Assembly (NCBI RefSeq): GCF_036711975.1 | Contig: NC_091967.1 | Span: forward strand, 10,726,001-10,790,000 | DNA: 64,000 nt | Direction of reading: 5' to 3' | Origin: Onthophagus taurus | Lineage: Eukaryota > Arthropoda > Insecta > Coleoptera > Scarabaeidae | Shown here: positions 48,678-63,800 of the stretch, piece after piece | How positions within the stretch are numbered: position 1 is the stretch's first letter | How the letters are laid out: every line of letters starts with the position of its first letter | The notes under the pieces: model-generated | Database searches by the model: none | What the model saw: the letters and a program-made list of their open reading frames with translations, nothing else | Told to the model about the DNA's origin: nothing | Made by a program: the position numbers and the translations under genes

Positions 48678-50987
48678 ATGTTCCTCAACTTTTTTATAAT
48701 ACTCCTATTTTCTCTGATATTATTTTCACATGCGAACGTAACGATTGTTAAAGGAGATAAAATTGCTTCAAACGAACCACGTATGTAAATATGTATATTC
48801 AGGCTTAAATTTTACTAATTAATTATTTTATCTATAGACATATTTGCAACCTGTGTTGAAAGTTTGGGTTGTTTAGACACGAATGAAAAATGGTACCATC
48901 CAAAGTACCGACCAGTTAATTTGGAACCACTTGACAGAAATACGATAAGAACTGAGTTTTTCTTATTCAAATCGGGATCGGGATGTAACAATACTAATAA
49001 TGAAACCAAAAACGACGTTAGAAAATAATTACGTTTAAGGTCGTTTTAGATTTAGCTTAATTTTGTTTTTTTAGAAAGATATTCTGTTTGATATCATTTC
49101 AAATCAAAATCCTGATACTGCAAAAGTTGCTGGATATAAAGATTGCGGTTGTTTGAAGTTGCTCGTCCATGATTTCACGGCAAGTGGGCATGCGGGATGG
49201 ATTAAAGTACTAAGTAAAATCATTTCTAGAAATGTGGCTAAGTCGAAGTAATTGTAGCATATGGCTAAAGCGTTTTTAGTTGTTAATCCTTGTAACGTCG
49301 TATCCGTTAATTGGGAGGCCGGAGCGGAACCACCGTTTGATCAAGCGATTGCAAACGCAAGAGTTGTCGCATTAGAAATTTACGCTTTCATAAGAATGTT
49401 ACAGGTTGGATATATTTTGAATGTAAAAGATAACTCAGTAAGAATATTTTAGGAGCACTTTCATTTAGATGTAAAACACGAAATTCAAATCGTCGGTCAT
49501 GGAGTTGGAGCTCATATAGCTGGATACGTTGGAAAAGCTTTGCAGAAAACGTTACCGAAAATAACCGGCTTAGATCCAACCGGTGCTCGATTTGAAAATA
49601 TGCCACCTGTTGTAAGATTAGACGTGGATGATGCAAAGTTTGTTGAGGTACTTCATACTGATGCTTATAACTGTAAGAATATAGTTTTAAATAAGAGATC
49701 AATTTACTACTATGTTTGGTTTAAGCAAGAAGCCAAGGTACGATGCAGCCTTTAGGGAGAGTAGATTATTATTTAAATAACGCGGGTCACCAACCTGGTT
49801 GTAACGACACTTGGCAATTACCTAAGTTTACGGAAGTCACAAGAGATGTGTTACAAGAAGGAAAAATTTTACCTGCTTGCAGTCATAAAAGAGCTTATAA
49901 ATATTATATCAGCGCTGCTATTAATAAGGAATGCCCTTTTATCGGGATACCATGCGAATCTTACGAAAAATTCATGAATGTAAACTAAAAATGTTTTTTA
50001 AATCCAATAACATTTTAATTTTAATCATTTAATTTAGGGTAGTTGCACTGATTGTAGGAAAAGTCAATGTTTAATTATGAGATACGACTCATTTTCTAGT
50101 GATGTACCAAAAAATACTAAAGTCTTTCTAAATACAAATTCAGAACCACCTTTTTGTAGTAAGTGCAAAAAGATAAAGTTAAATTATATTAAAAAATAAG
50201 GAGTTTTTAGTGCATACGTATGAAATTGCAATTTCAGTGGAAAAACATGATAAAATGAAGAAATTGTTGGGATTCTTTGAATTTATTTTAGTAGACGAAA
50301 ACAATAAAGTGTCGTTCGCGTCTCCATCTATAGATGGGTAAGAAAATTGTTTTATAGATACCCTAAAATTCTTTTTAAACACACTTTAGCACGGTGGCTA
50401 GAACATTTTTACCTGGTTTCGTTCATTACACAATTGCATACGCTCCTCCGCCAGAAATTGACAAAATCAAAGAAGCCAAAGTTAAATGGAGAAATACTAG
50501 TAAATTTAATTTAAAAAATAAATCAATTTATGTAAAATATATAACGATAATGAGAGTTTCAGAAAAAATGAAGTAAGATTAATTATGTTTTAATTATCAT
50601 CATCTAAATTATTCAATTTTTGTTATTTTTAGCGCTCCGGTAAATGGTTTGTGTCCAGAGGAAGGACCGGAAATTAAAAATCGTGATTTCGTGCATTTCA
50701 ATAAATGCGATGTTTCTAAATTTAAACACGGCGAAGTAATAGCGGGTGCTGCTGAATCGGGTTCTGATAAGACAGCGGCGGCTTCAGGGGAACGAAAAAA
50801 TTATTCTAAATCTAATTCCCATGAGGGCACATCTGAATGCAGTAGTTCTGAAGAAACAAAGTATCCGACAGCTGGAACTACAAAGAGATCGAATGCGCCA
50901 CTTGCCCCAACAACCACTAGTGACCCAAAATCATTAGAGAATTCAAATGATTTACCCGAATGCGAAGCAGTCGAACCTGGAAAATAA
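48678..50987 (+). CDS. Secreted pancreatic-lipase-family protein lacking the catalytic serine, with a Ser/Thr-rich tail
   Basis: Ten exons in phase: 48678-48780, 48838-49016, 49075-49206, 49258-49404, 49453-49672, 49726-49979, 50038-50158, 50211-50337, 50390-50572 and 50633-50987; 606 aa. It begins with a signal peptide (MFLNFFIILLFSLILFSHAN). The lipase fold follows (KLLVHDFTASGHAGW; NVVSVNWEAGAEPPFDQAIA). The nucleophile elbow, normally GHSLG, is GHGVG at residues 202-206, so Gly204 (GGA at 49501) replaces Ser. The acid Asp228 (TGLDPTGARF) and His314 (ACSHKRAYKYY) are kept. The C-terminal ~100 residues are rich in Ser, Thr, Glu and Pro, mucin-like. Family knowledge: lipase-derived proteins without this serine, such as fly yolk proteins, bind or carry rather than hydrolyse. 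A carrier, storage or surface role is inferred. AATAAA lies at 51047-51052. Confidence 0.9.
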
Positions 50988-53070
50988 ATTAATCATATTT
51001 ATTAATAGGACGTGATTTATTAATATTTTATACATTTTCTTATAGCAATAAAACTATATGATAAGAATATTAAAGGATGGTTTTAGATTTTAAATTAAAT
51101 TGTCCAGTTAAAATTTTACAAGAATTTTTTTAAAACAAAGCGTGATGAAGTACTTGTACTTTAAAAGAAAGGAATCTTAGCTCTACCTTTCTTTGTGCAC
51201 TAAATGGATGTAAAGGATATAGCCCTGAGTAGGCGCGGAAAGATGAACACTACATATTCATGCTGAGGACAAAACTTGTTAATTAATCAACAGTTAATTA
51301 CAGACTGGTTATAAGACGAAATTGTGATTCAGTTTTAAACATGAAGCATGCTATATATACTGACTTGTATTATAGCTTTACATCTTAGAGTTGCTTTATC
51401 ATTTGATAACAAAAAAAAACATGAGGCATATACACTATATTTATTATACACTAATTTCACAAACTGTTTCAGTATTGTACAATTTTTTTTTATAATGACA
51501 ACATAATATTCGATATACATAAATTGTATGGTATTTTCGTATAGGGTAATACGGTCGAACTTTGGCGATTCCATACGAGCGAAAATGCCATTTTGGGAAT
51601 CCACGAGAATATATCAATGTGCGAATACATCGACAGATTTTTGAACGTCCCGGATTTTAAAAAAAGTACCACATTGCGTTGTTACATATACAATACGTGA
51701 GGCACAGATTCTTTAAGTAGGAAAATTTCCGTTAAGTCTGCAATAGATCGCGGTAAAACGTTAACATTTCAATGAGTTTTTTTTTTGCTTTTATTGAAAC
51801 AACAATTTTTTTTCAACACCAATCGGCGCTAATCAGCGCGACGTTCGATATGCGAAAATCGATTCTTTTTAACACATATATTTTTTTATTAAAAACACCT
51901 ATATATGGAAAAAAGAAATACTTTTTGTTAACAAATTTGCGAGCGTACTCATGCGTTGTTACTGCTTTGGTTCAACAGTGATTTTTAATAAAATACAAAA
52001 TATAGTTTGTAGAAATTTTGACGAGATTTCATAATATATTGTTATGTTACGTAGATGTATATCTTATATTCAGTTCTATACAAACATACGGCAATATTAT
52101 GAATGTGCGAACATGATTACACGATGTTCCAAGCACCAAAAAAATAAGCAATAATGCAATAAGAAATAAATCAAACGTTCGTAAAATCAACAATTTCATA
52201 TAATATAATATTTACACGTATATTTTATCTGATCGTTTTATTTTCTAATCTTAATTATTGTATCTACGTTCAATTTTCGCACTACCAGTCAATACCAAAC
52301 TTAAATACACTTTTAAATTAATTAAATTAAAAGATGTTTATTTGTTATTAAATGCTAGATACAAATTTAATTTTCATCTCTGAACTGATCTCTCCTTTTT
52401 CTGTTACATACATTTACGTAGGTATATGTGGGATTAACATGCTTTTACTACAACATCAGCCGTTCTACAATAATAATACAACAATCTCTATAAACCAACG
52501 CGATATCATGATAGAATCTTTAACAAAATAGGCCAAGATATGAAATGATCACACAAGGGAACTGATGATGATCGTTTTTTTCGTTTCATAAAAGGTAACC
52601 TAAACTCGTAGGATACAATATTTCTCAATTTCCCTTTTATCGTAAATATAAATTAGATCTACAACTATAACCAGTTTAAAAAACAACTAATTAGTAATAA
52701 CTGGTAAAGTTCTCTTTTTTAGATTTTTTTCTAAGATACTCATACATGTCCTTATGGGTCGTGAAGCTTTTTTTATTCATCTTGCTTTCGAAATATTGAC
52801 ATCATATTGTTTAGTTTTATTTTTTAATTATTTATTTAATTTAGTATATTTTATCAATTGATTGGTTGAACAGGATGGATAACTAAATTAAAGACATCTA
52901 ACGGGAGAGAGAATACGGGACGTTTTTTAGGGAGGGAATCATAAAACTCCAACTATTTAGGTAAAGGTATTATTAAAGGTACTAGTAGGTAAGGAGTAGT
53001 TGTCGCGCTGTTTAATATGTAACTAGGGTAGCAGTAAGGATTGTTCCAATGTTGACACGGTACAAGGTTA
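50988..53070. other. 3' UTRs of the convergent lipase-like and Rab3 genes, AT-rich
   Basis: The lipase-like transcript probably ends just after 51052. The rest, up to the Rab3 stop at 53071, has no convincing frame and may hold a long Rab3 3' UTR (minus strand). Frames at 51335-51672 and 51772-51981 show no family features. Confidence 0.45.
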
Positions 53071-55762
<2,692 letters not shown>

Positions 55763-56094
55763 CTACAACAAAGAAAACAAAACGTTATAATAACACTGCA
55801 TCCTGCTGCTACGAGTTTGTTAAAGGTAGTTACATAATTAATTTCAACGTAGCGTTGTGGATGCATGGTGTGTACTAACTAAAGTTTGCCGGTGACGTTC
55901 ACCTTTTTGCTCTTGATAAAGCTTTCGTTATCGCGTTACATGTTGATAAATAAGATAATAAGCTCTGCATTTATAATCGTTTTTGGATAAGTTTTGTTGA
56001 TTAAGCATTATGGGTTAATAAAAAATAACAAAGGTTGTAAATGTTTGTTAAAATAGGAATTTGGGTGGATCTAAGAAATTGATTGCTTCAGAAG

Positions 56095-56710
56095 GTAATT
56101 GAAAATCGACGGCGCACCTATACTTGTTAAAATGATAGAAGGTGATTATGGCATGTTGTACTTGGAACAGTCAGTTTGCCTAGGAAAAAGACATTCCTCA
56201 CAAAAAGAAATCAAAATATTGGTCAAATTTACTAAAATACATACATTCGAATCTAAATTTACCGTCTTTGAATCTGCTGGGAACCTCATTAGATTTGGCA
56301 AAAGAAGATTACAAATTGAAAACAAAGAATAAAATTTTCTGCTGCTGTAAAGCATGGAGATGGATTTCTCGTTTGAGAACGTATGAGCGCCGAAGAAGTT
56401 GAAAACTTGGTATTTATTAGAAGTTGGAAGGGATTATTAACATATGTACTTGTAAATTTTGCAGGAACACGTACATTAAAGTTTCCCAGAACTTAAACTA
56501 GGTGAGTTATTTATCTTTCATCAAAATAGTGACCTGAAACTCACTGCAAACCGGGTGACGGAGTGGTTAATACTTAAACTGCAACATCGTATAACTTCTC
56601 AATCGTCGGATTGGGACCTTTTGGATCCAATGAATATATTACGCAGCGCCTGGAAATGTGTAAACTCTTCTTCGACGCTTTCCCTAACTTAACGTATCTC
56701 CAAAAAAATT
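56095..56710 (+). mobile_element. Tc1-like transposase fragment in the Rab3 5' intron
   Basis: Around 56515-56660, the plus strand reads FHQNSDLKLTANRVTEWLIL, then SQSSDWDLLDPMNILRSAW. This is a decayed version of 'FQQDNDPKHTA..V..WL....WPSQSPDLNPIENLW' from Tc1/mariner transposases. The open frame at 56099-56332 upstream (DGAPILVKMIEGDYGMLY) is probably the preceding part. Stops interrupt it and the catalytic Asp is lost (D to N/S changes). Confidence 0.7.
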
Positions 56711-56879
56711 ACAAAATAACATTGTTTCAATTGCTGTTTCATTTATGATATATTTCAGTAAATTTTAGATTTACATTACTTCTATACTTTTGTGATTTAT
56801 GTTAGGTTGTCCTTGATTCATTTTTGCTCTGTTCATAGATTCTAGATTTCTAGTTAATCTGTTAAAATCATTCCGCTGC

Positions 56880-57310
56880 TTATAATAGACTCCTAACATA
56901 AAAGCCATAAAACTCAATCCTGCCATATCCAAACTAAACCCAATTTAAGCAAATCCAACCTAAATTAAGTTCTACAACTCACAAATCATGCATATCTAAG
57001 CGAATCCATATGATCCACAATGAAGTCGAACCCAATCAATTCACATCCAAAACCTTTGCAACCTAAACCACACGATCCACATCACGCAACCAAACCACAC
57101 CGAATCCAGAGTCAATCCAAACTACTTAAGCCAAGCCTAGACCATCCATATGGGTCAAACACAAATCAAATCCAACCTATTCGCACTCAAAACTAGCTCA
57201 ATACGACTACACTGGAACAAGAACCAAGCAGTACCTGTCTGATAGTACACAACTAAACCAAATACTACCTTTCCAAACTAGATCTAATCTAAACCACGTA
57301 CCTAATCCGA
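56880..57310. repeat. A+C-rich, G-poor degenerate repeat tract
   Basis: The plus strand is strikingly poor in G and composed of variations on aatccaaacc, cctaaaccacac, aatccaacct and caaaccacacc with an approximate 10-bp beat. Strand asymmetry over more than 400 bp is unlike the surroundings. It has no coding potential. Confidence 0.6.
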
Positions 57311-58290
57311 ATCAACGACTTTATTTCTGTTATCCAATTTTTTTCTTTATAATTAGCTTAAATTAGCAAAGTGTTATATACAGTTTAGACAAATTTTATT
57401 ACAATGTATCACACCAATAACTGTTTTTGTTTTTCATATTTTCATTGTTACGCTGCTCGTGATGATGTAAAATAATTTCTCGGAAAATAATAAAATCCTC
57501 TTATAATTCGTGGCTAAACTGTTAACATGAACTTTTAGTTCGTGGGAAATTTTGCCTAAAGTTTTAATGAAAGGATTTTACAGTAGCGGAGCTTTAATTA
57601 AATCCGTTTAAAACCGACTGCGATAAACTTTTCCAATCTAATGTGTATTTACTTATTGCGTTTTATTTCACTTGAATGGTAAAAATGATGAAAAGAAAGA
57701 GAATCAGCAGTTATAATAATAATTACTAATTTTAATTAATCATTAGTCAAGGTCAGAATGAATACATTAACTTTATCAATTAAAAAGAGTACTTACGTTG
57801 TGGTTTGCAGGATGTAATTCAACTGTAAACATTTTTATATTGGTGAAATTTAAAGCTATGCTTGGAAAAATTAGAAAATCGACTCTAAAGTATTGGAAAT
57901 TATCACTTTTTAAACGATCAGCGCCATATTTTTAAATGTATTTATAGACGTCCGTTGTTGATAACGTTTTCGACGTAACTAGCAGGTAAATTCCTGTTAT
58001 AAAGTTTTTGCTTTATTTTTAAATACTTTCAGTAAAGTTCCAATGATTTTGAGGTGAGATTATAAATCAAAATTCAAAGTTGTTAGCCATGTGAACAATG
58101 TTCTTTCACTCCATTTATTATAAATTTACTTAGTAATTAACAAAGTTTAACACTAGATATCTTACTGCCACAACTTTATTTTTTAGGTTTAAAGGTATGT
58201 TTTACGTTCTTTATATTAAAAAAAATTATGTTAATAGAAAATGTTAATTTAAATAAAGAACTGTCTTTCCGTATTTGCTTTAGTACTTAC

Positions 58291-58733
58291 ATCGTGATGC
58301 CAATATCCCAAAGGGATTTCAACAAATGAAAGTAGTCTTGATAGTTTTCGAAATTCACCGGGTTCCCAACCTGAAGAAGAAAAAAACCATGCAATTACAA
58401 CCCGCAGAACATTGGTAGGTAGTCCAATTAACTAAATGTGAATTCGATTGTACAGCGACACGCGAACACAAATTGACCATAAAATCGATCGATTTTTCAT
58501 TTACAAATTATTCCCGAACGCACACAAAACATGAGTAAATGAATTTGATGTTGTACCGAAATCACTATCTGCGAGAACCATAACGTTGCAAGAGACCCAA
58601 GTGAGTCGTTTGTGTCGAAAATGGGACACAGAGGAAACGTGGAGACGCGATAAAATTCGGAATTCGATGTCACAGCGTATATCTGAGTTTCTCGTAATGT
58701 TTAAATTGAAATCAATTTACCTCCGTCAGCCAT
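58291..58733 (-). CDS. Upstream coding exons, predicted N-terminal extension of Rab3 (or upstream ORF)
   Basis: Exon a, 58733-58721: ATG GCT GAC GGA G followed by donor gtaaat; start context CAAATGG is good and an in-frame TAA lies a few codons upstream. Exon b, 58370-58291: acceptor tttttcttcttcag with a strong polypyrimidine tract, donor GAT|gtaagt. The phase joins a to b (G+GT) and b ends in phase 0. Together they encode 31 residues, MADGGWEPGEFRKLSRLLSF then VEIPLGYWHHD. The Rab3 exon at 55762 begins exactly with ATG after its acceptor, so splicing b to it keeps frame and would extend Rab3 by 31 residues. I do not recognise the peptide. Alternatives: first exons of another gene whose later exons I missed, or a 5' leader. 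Confidence 0.55.
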
Positions 58734-58739
58734 TTGACG

Positions 58740-59930
58740 AGATGTTCTTTTGAGGTTTTAAACGGAAAAATGTTTAATCTAAAATGACGAGGTTTCTCGT
58801 GTGGTGGTAAAAGTAAGAATTGATCAAGTTGTGGTAGTTACTTGCGGAGCGATAAAATAACGACGTTATCAATGGGTGACGTCATATTTTACACTACATT
58901 TCGTATGTTAAATCGTTTACTTAACTGTGCTTAAAATCCATATTAAATAAAAAGAATGCATAGAAGTTGCGTTTAATATTAAACATTTGACATCACGATT
59001 TTTTACCACACAAAAAATATTTTTCTGTGGAAGAGATACGTTTCGCATTGTGATCACATGGAAACGAAATTAGGACAACAGAATCCTTGACCTACATTTA
59101 CAAATTAATATTTTCATCCCAAATATTCACAATAGAAGGGTATTGGGTTCGCCTTCTATGTATTTTCGTTCCTCGACTTTGTGTTGTCTGACAAAACAAT
59201 ACCATAAAGTTTAAAATTTATAAAAGGAAGACTCAGCGCGTCGTTTTAATTCTATTTAATTTCTACCAATATCATTTTCAAAAGATTGTTGCATTTTAAA
59301 CGCATTTAGACCACGAAATTCAATGAAGTAGATATTGAAAAGGAGGGCAATTGCATTAAATTTGTAATAACATACAATTTTGTAATTTTACACAAAAAAT
59401 ATTAACATTAACTTAATACATCTCTAACATTAATTTCTCTGGAAGGAATTACTATCCGTGCCAAAAGTCAATGCCCCTCAGTTTAGAGATTGATATCTTC
59501 GTAATCGCTACGGTAAAGTTAGGTAAAGTTTGTTGCAATCACTGAACATTTCTACGTAACATATGTGAATTTGAACATTTTCGGTTTTGCGACATTCTTT
59601 ATATCGTGAGTAAAGTGAAAGAAGTACCCGATTTTTGAGGGTGCGGACAACTTTGTCCACTTTGCGATGTTTTTTCTCAAAAACTATCCGACTAAAAAAT
59701 TTCGATTTTGAACAGATTGTAGCCTGATGTGTTTTTAATGAGGGGCATGTTTTATAGTTTTGCGGAAAATCGCGGTTTAGTAGGAAATGGCTTGCTGAAT
59801 TTTAACGCGGTTTTAACCAAAATATGTAAATAATTGCGTTTGTCGAATCTGGTTATCAGTTTATCAAAGTCATGTGTCTGCAATTTTTATAGAGCGATTT
59901 ACGTGAATTATAAATTAAAAAAAAAATAGA
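58740..59930. other. Upstream flank of the 58733 exon: no gene seen
   Basis: May contain the promoter of the Rab3 transcripts. The stretch 59500-59830 reads like an old dispersed repeat but no family was recognised. Confidence 0.35.
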
Positions 59931-59938
59931 AATTAAAA

Positions 59939-60058
59939 TTTTCCAATCACAAAAGATGAAACATTCCAGACTGGACGTTGCGCCTTTATTTTATCTACAT
60001 AAAGAAATAAAGGCGCGACGTCCTGTATGGAAGACCAGCACCAACTTTTCCGATTGGA
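59939..60058. repeat. Long imperfect foldback (~53-nt arms, ~13-nt loop)
   Basis: The inner stem is 19 bp with one mismatch: ggacgttgcgcctttattt (59973-59991) against aaataaaggcgcgacgtcc (60005-60023). Pairing continues outward imperfectly (ttccagact with tatggaag; ccaatcacaaaag with cttttccgattgg), giving arms of about 53 nt. The loop is tatctacataaag-like. It is the size and shape of a hairpin RNA precursor but could equally be a small foldback transposon. Confidence 0.8.
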
Positions 60059-60439
60059 TGAGTTAATGTGCGCCTATTATATATCTCAAAATAACTTTCT
60101 AGCCATAACGATAATGTGATGTTCTAATTACTGCCCACTCTTTTAAAAGAAATAAAGTTTGAATAGTATGGATAGGTTAAATTTGGGTAGTGATTTATTT
60201 TCGTTACAAACTAGGTTGTTCTTTCATTCGTTCTCGTTACCACACCAAAATTAGTAACCTCAACGCAATCAAAAATTGACGTGAGTGTAAAAATAGGCAT
60301 GGATTGACATGACCTGTAAATTACCCGCTTGGGCATGCGGCTATTATTCTGGCATGCGGCTATTCGATTACGGTGCATTAATATTAAAATTCAGTTCGTC
60401 ATGAGACCAATCAACGCTGATCGGTCCAACTGATTAGTG

Positions 60440-60890
60440 GCCTCATTATACTTTGGACAAGTACGATAAAATAAAGGAAAAATACAGGTTTTTAAAATAT
60501 TAGGAAATCAGAGATAGGAAAGCATCTCAATAATTGAGACATTTTCTTGCGGTAACTGGGCGATCTTATCGTTTCAAAAACAAAGGCCGTTGTACGAGTT
60601 AGCGTGATCGATGCGAACGCGCGAGGTCGTATAGAAGAAACCGCTTCGGGTGAGGTTGTTACAGCAGATGACATCAATTAGCACTACTCGCTTAGCTTAG
60701 TCGCGAAGTCGCGACTATCCTGAAGCAGATCACAGATACTAATTTCAGTTGCAAAACTTGTAGTTGGTATTACGCTTTATTCGGTCACTGTGCTAATAAG
60801 TGCAAATCCTACTGTTCACGTAATTGGAGTTCGCCGAAATACTTTCCTGGGGTCTGTTCGTGACCAATTGGATAACTAAAACAGAATATT
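60440..60890 (+). mobile_element. Gypsy-like gag C-terminal fragment
   Basis: The plus strand around 60740-60860 reads CKTCSWYYALFGHCANKCKS, then YCSRNW. This resembles the 'CWYH..FG..A..C..PC' motif near the gag C-terminus of arthropod gypsy/Pao-type retroelements. Upstream frames are broken. No LTR or protease was recognised. Confidence 0.45.
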
Positions 60891-60899
60891 TTATGGACA

Positions 60900-63800
60900 C
60901 CATCTTCATCATTACTGCTGTTGAATTTGAGGCCTTTACAAATTGTTAGTAGATGATAATATTACTGAAAGCCCAGGGAAGAGATACGGGAGATCAGAAT
61001 GAATACATCTGAATCTATTAACGAAATCACAAGATCATTGGGAGTTCCGTAAGGTGTTATACGAAAAACCTGATGAAGCATTACATCCACACAACTTTAT
61101 AACCATCGGATAAGGTACGTTACGGGAGCATACTGAATCTGGCTTTGCAAAACTTTCGGTACACTTGTGTAGTACTACACCCTTATGTAGAACCCGCGTA
61201 AACCACTTAGTGTACATCCCATTTTGCCAAAACCAAAGCTTCTTCCTATACAAACTTCGTACTTTGGAAAATTTGGCAAAGCAAAAGACAAAAATTTGAA
61301 AATGTCGATGTGGGTGTGATTTAAAGACACTGAAGGCAATTTCCTGTGCACAAGATTCATCATTGCGTTAATTTCTGGGTGTGATAGTTGATGAAGAAGA
61401 TTGAGAGTGTTTGGATTTGAAATGGTTATAGATCCACGACCTACGACAGTGACTTAGACACTACGTTTCTCAATTTTCTACCATGTGGCGAAAGTATGTA
61501 ATTGACCCTATAGTACACTTTTGGTAGAATAAACGAGTAAGTAGGGTTTGAGCCAAAACTATACAAAGAAATGCACCACATGCGGAAACATAAGGTACAG
61601 AGACTAATCCGAAAAATCCTTCTAGAGATCTTGACAAAACACCATTGATATATAATAATAAATAAAGTTGTGACTAAACTTGTGATTTAACTAACCACTC
61701 AAAATACACTTTGAAATTTTTTATATTTATCTAAAGTTGGGAACACGAGAAAGGTTTTGTAACACAATATGTATAGTTTAATGGGGAAGTTGGAAATTAT
61801 AACTTAAAGCTCAACTAGGGAAATTATTTGGTACAGTTTCATTATGATTGTTGTTGTTTGCGTGACTATTCCAAAAACATAAAGGGAATCTTTGTAACAG
61901 CGTTTGTAGACAAAACTGGGTCACAGTTTCAGTAATTATTTATATAACATATCAATTTATAGAATTTGAATAAAGTCTGAATAAAATTATTCTGTATGAA
62001 CAGTATATTTTAACTAAATTTTTATTAAACCTCATGCATTTTAAATGAACTCAAAAGCTTGAGATATATTTTAATAATGAATTTTAATAGAATACCGGAA
62101 AACCCACCATAAAAGTGTGGTTTTTCTTTTAAAGAAGATAAGGGGTATTGGTTACCGCAACGAAAATTATTTCTTTAGTTTGTTTTTGGAACAAGATCTT
62201 TACAATAATGAACTCATTAAATAATAGCTCATTATCATTTAATATCATCCAAATTAAGATAAGTATTGTTTGCGATCCTCAAAAGCAATTTCTTCCCAAA
62301 AAGGTCAAGTCTAATATCAAACCACATCTTGACACATTTGGAAACTAGCCAACATAGTTGTGAACTTCACGTCCGAATTATATTAACTGCCCAAATATGA
62401 CATCTTTTTATCAACCAATTGTGGATATTTAATGAAATTTAAATTTTACTCATTACTTTTTGTTCTTCTTATTTCTTCTTTGAATTTAAGATGGTTTCTT
62501 AAATTATTTTCCAGTATATTAAGTGCATTAACTATTTCGTAATAATAAATCATTGTTTGTACATGTTACCATTCGTTTCCCGAATAAATCCTTTCGGTAA
62601 ATTCGAGCTTTTCGTTTAATTACAACCGACAACTTGCGACAGCAGTAGTCGACGGTAACTAAAGCTCGAGCCCCCGGTGTTAAAGCTTAAGCTCGATAAA
62701 CCACGGGAGACGTTGAATCTCGTCGTAAAATTTATGGATATACGAAGGATAGATTGCTGAGTGCACTTTTCATACACTATTTTACTGGTGTGCTTAAATT
62801 TATTCAAAAAAAGTGAATTCCTATAAGTTCACAGATATTATATCGAGAACTGTGATGCTATTTTTAGAACAGAGTTTCCCTGGCCACTTTAACAGATCGT
62901 TTTCACTTCGAGCTTTTAACCGCTATGTTAGAGCACTTTCTTAAGAAAGCTAACTAGTTAATTTGGATTATTCGAAGTAATTGTAAATCAATAATTAGTT
63001 TAAAAGAAAAGAAAAATATATTGTACAAAAATGTGTTTAACAATGGGAAGGAGTATTTTTAAAGGAAATTTTTTAGTGATACGAAAAGGCTTACCTTATT
63101 TTAAGTTCGTTTTAAATCAACAACTACACACTCACCACTAACTTTTTAACGGAGATTTTCAATAGAACCCTTACAGTAACGTCTGATAAACAAAATTTCG
63201 GACCAAGCGTCGTCGCACTGAACAACTTCCCACCACTGCTTCCTGAAAATCGATCAGCTGGAGTACAGTCAAGGACACAATTTTCAGAGCAAGCTCTACT
63301 TGAGTGGTGGGAGCTTTTCATTAAAACCTACATAATATTTCATGTTCAAACCCATAGAGGGCATATCAAAGCTTTTCTAATTTTTCACAATCATTAATAA
63401 CATAAATATTCGTGTATTATTTCTTTTATTTAGTAGTTACTAAATTTTATCTTTTTATATTGTGCAAAATTTTTGGTACGAATAAATCTACAATCGTTAC
63501 GTCACAACTTTTTATTGATAAGCATTTGCGACATAACATCGCCATCTAGTTGAGATTTTCACCAACATTAGGAAAATTGGAAAGTTCGCGGAAAAATTTT
63601 CAACGCCTATAGTTTCACTACTTTGTGTAAGGGGGCGGTTTGTTTATAAGTGGATTTCTGCAAAATTCTACGACAGTTATTTAATAAATAAAATAGTTGA
63701 ATAATTAAATGGTGGACTTTTCGGATGACTTATAAATTATGAAGTTAAACTACGTCGATCTCGTTCATACTTTATCCAGCTTCCAGTAAACTTGACAAGA

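Noticed and set aside
48815-49009. Minus-strand frame in the lipase-like gene
   Set aside because: Antisense shadow of exon 2; the plus strand has signal peptide, splice sites and family motifs.
49207-49257. In-frame stop codons in the lipase-like gene, suggesting a pseudogene
   Set aside because: The stops lie in a 51-nt intron (gtacta...attgtag). Removing it restores GWIK|HMAKAF in phase, so the gene is intact.
57797-57822. A 26-nt mini-exon between the 58291 exon and Rab3
   Set aside because: It has an acceptor-like gtttacag and a good gtaagt donor, but including it throws Rab3 out of frame and its 26 nt give no useful reading. Kept only as a splice-site coincidence.
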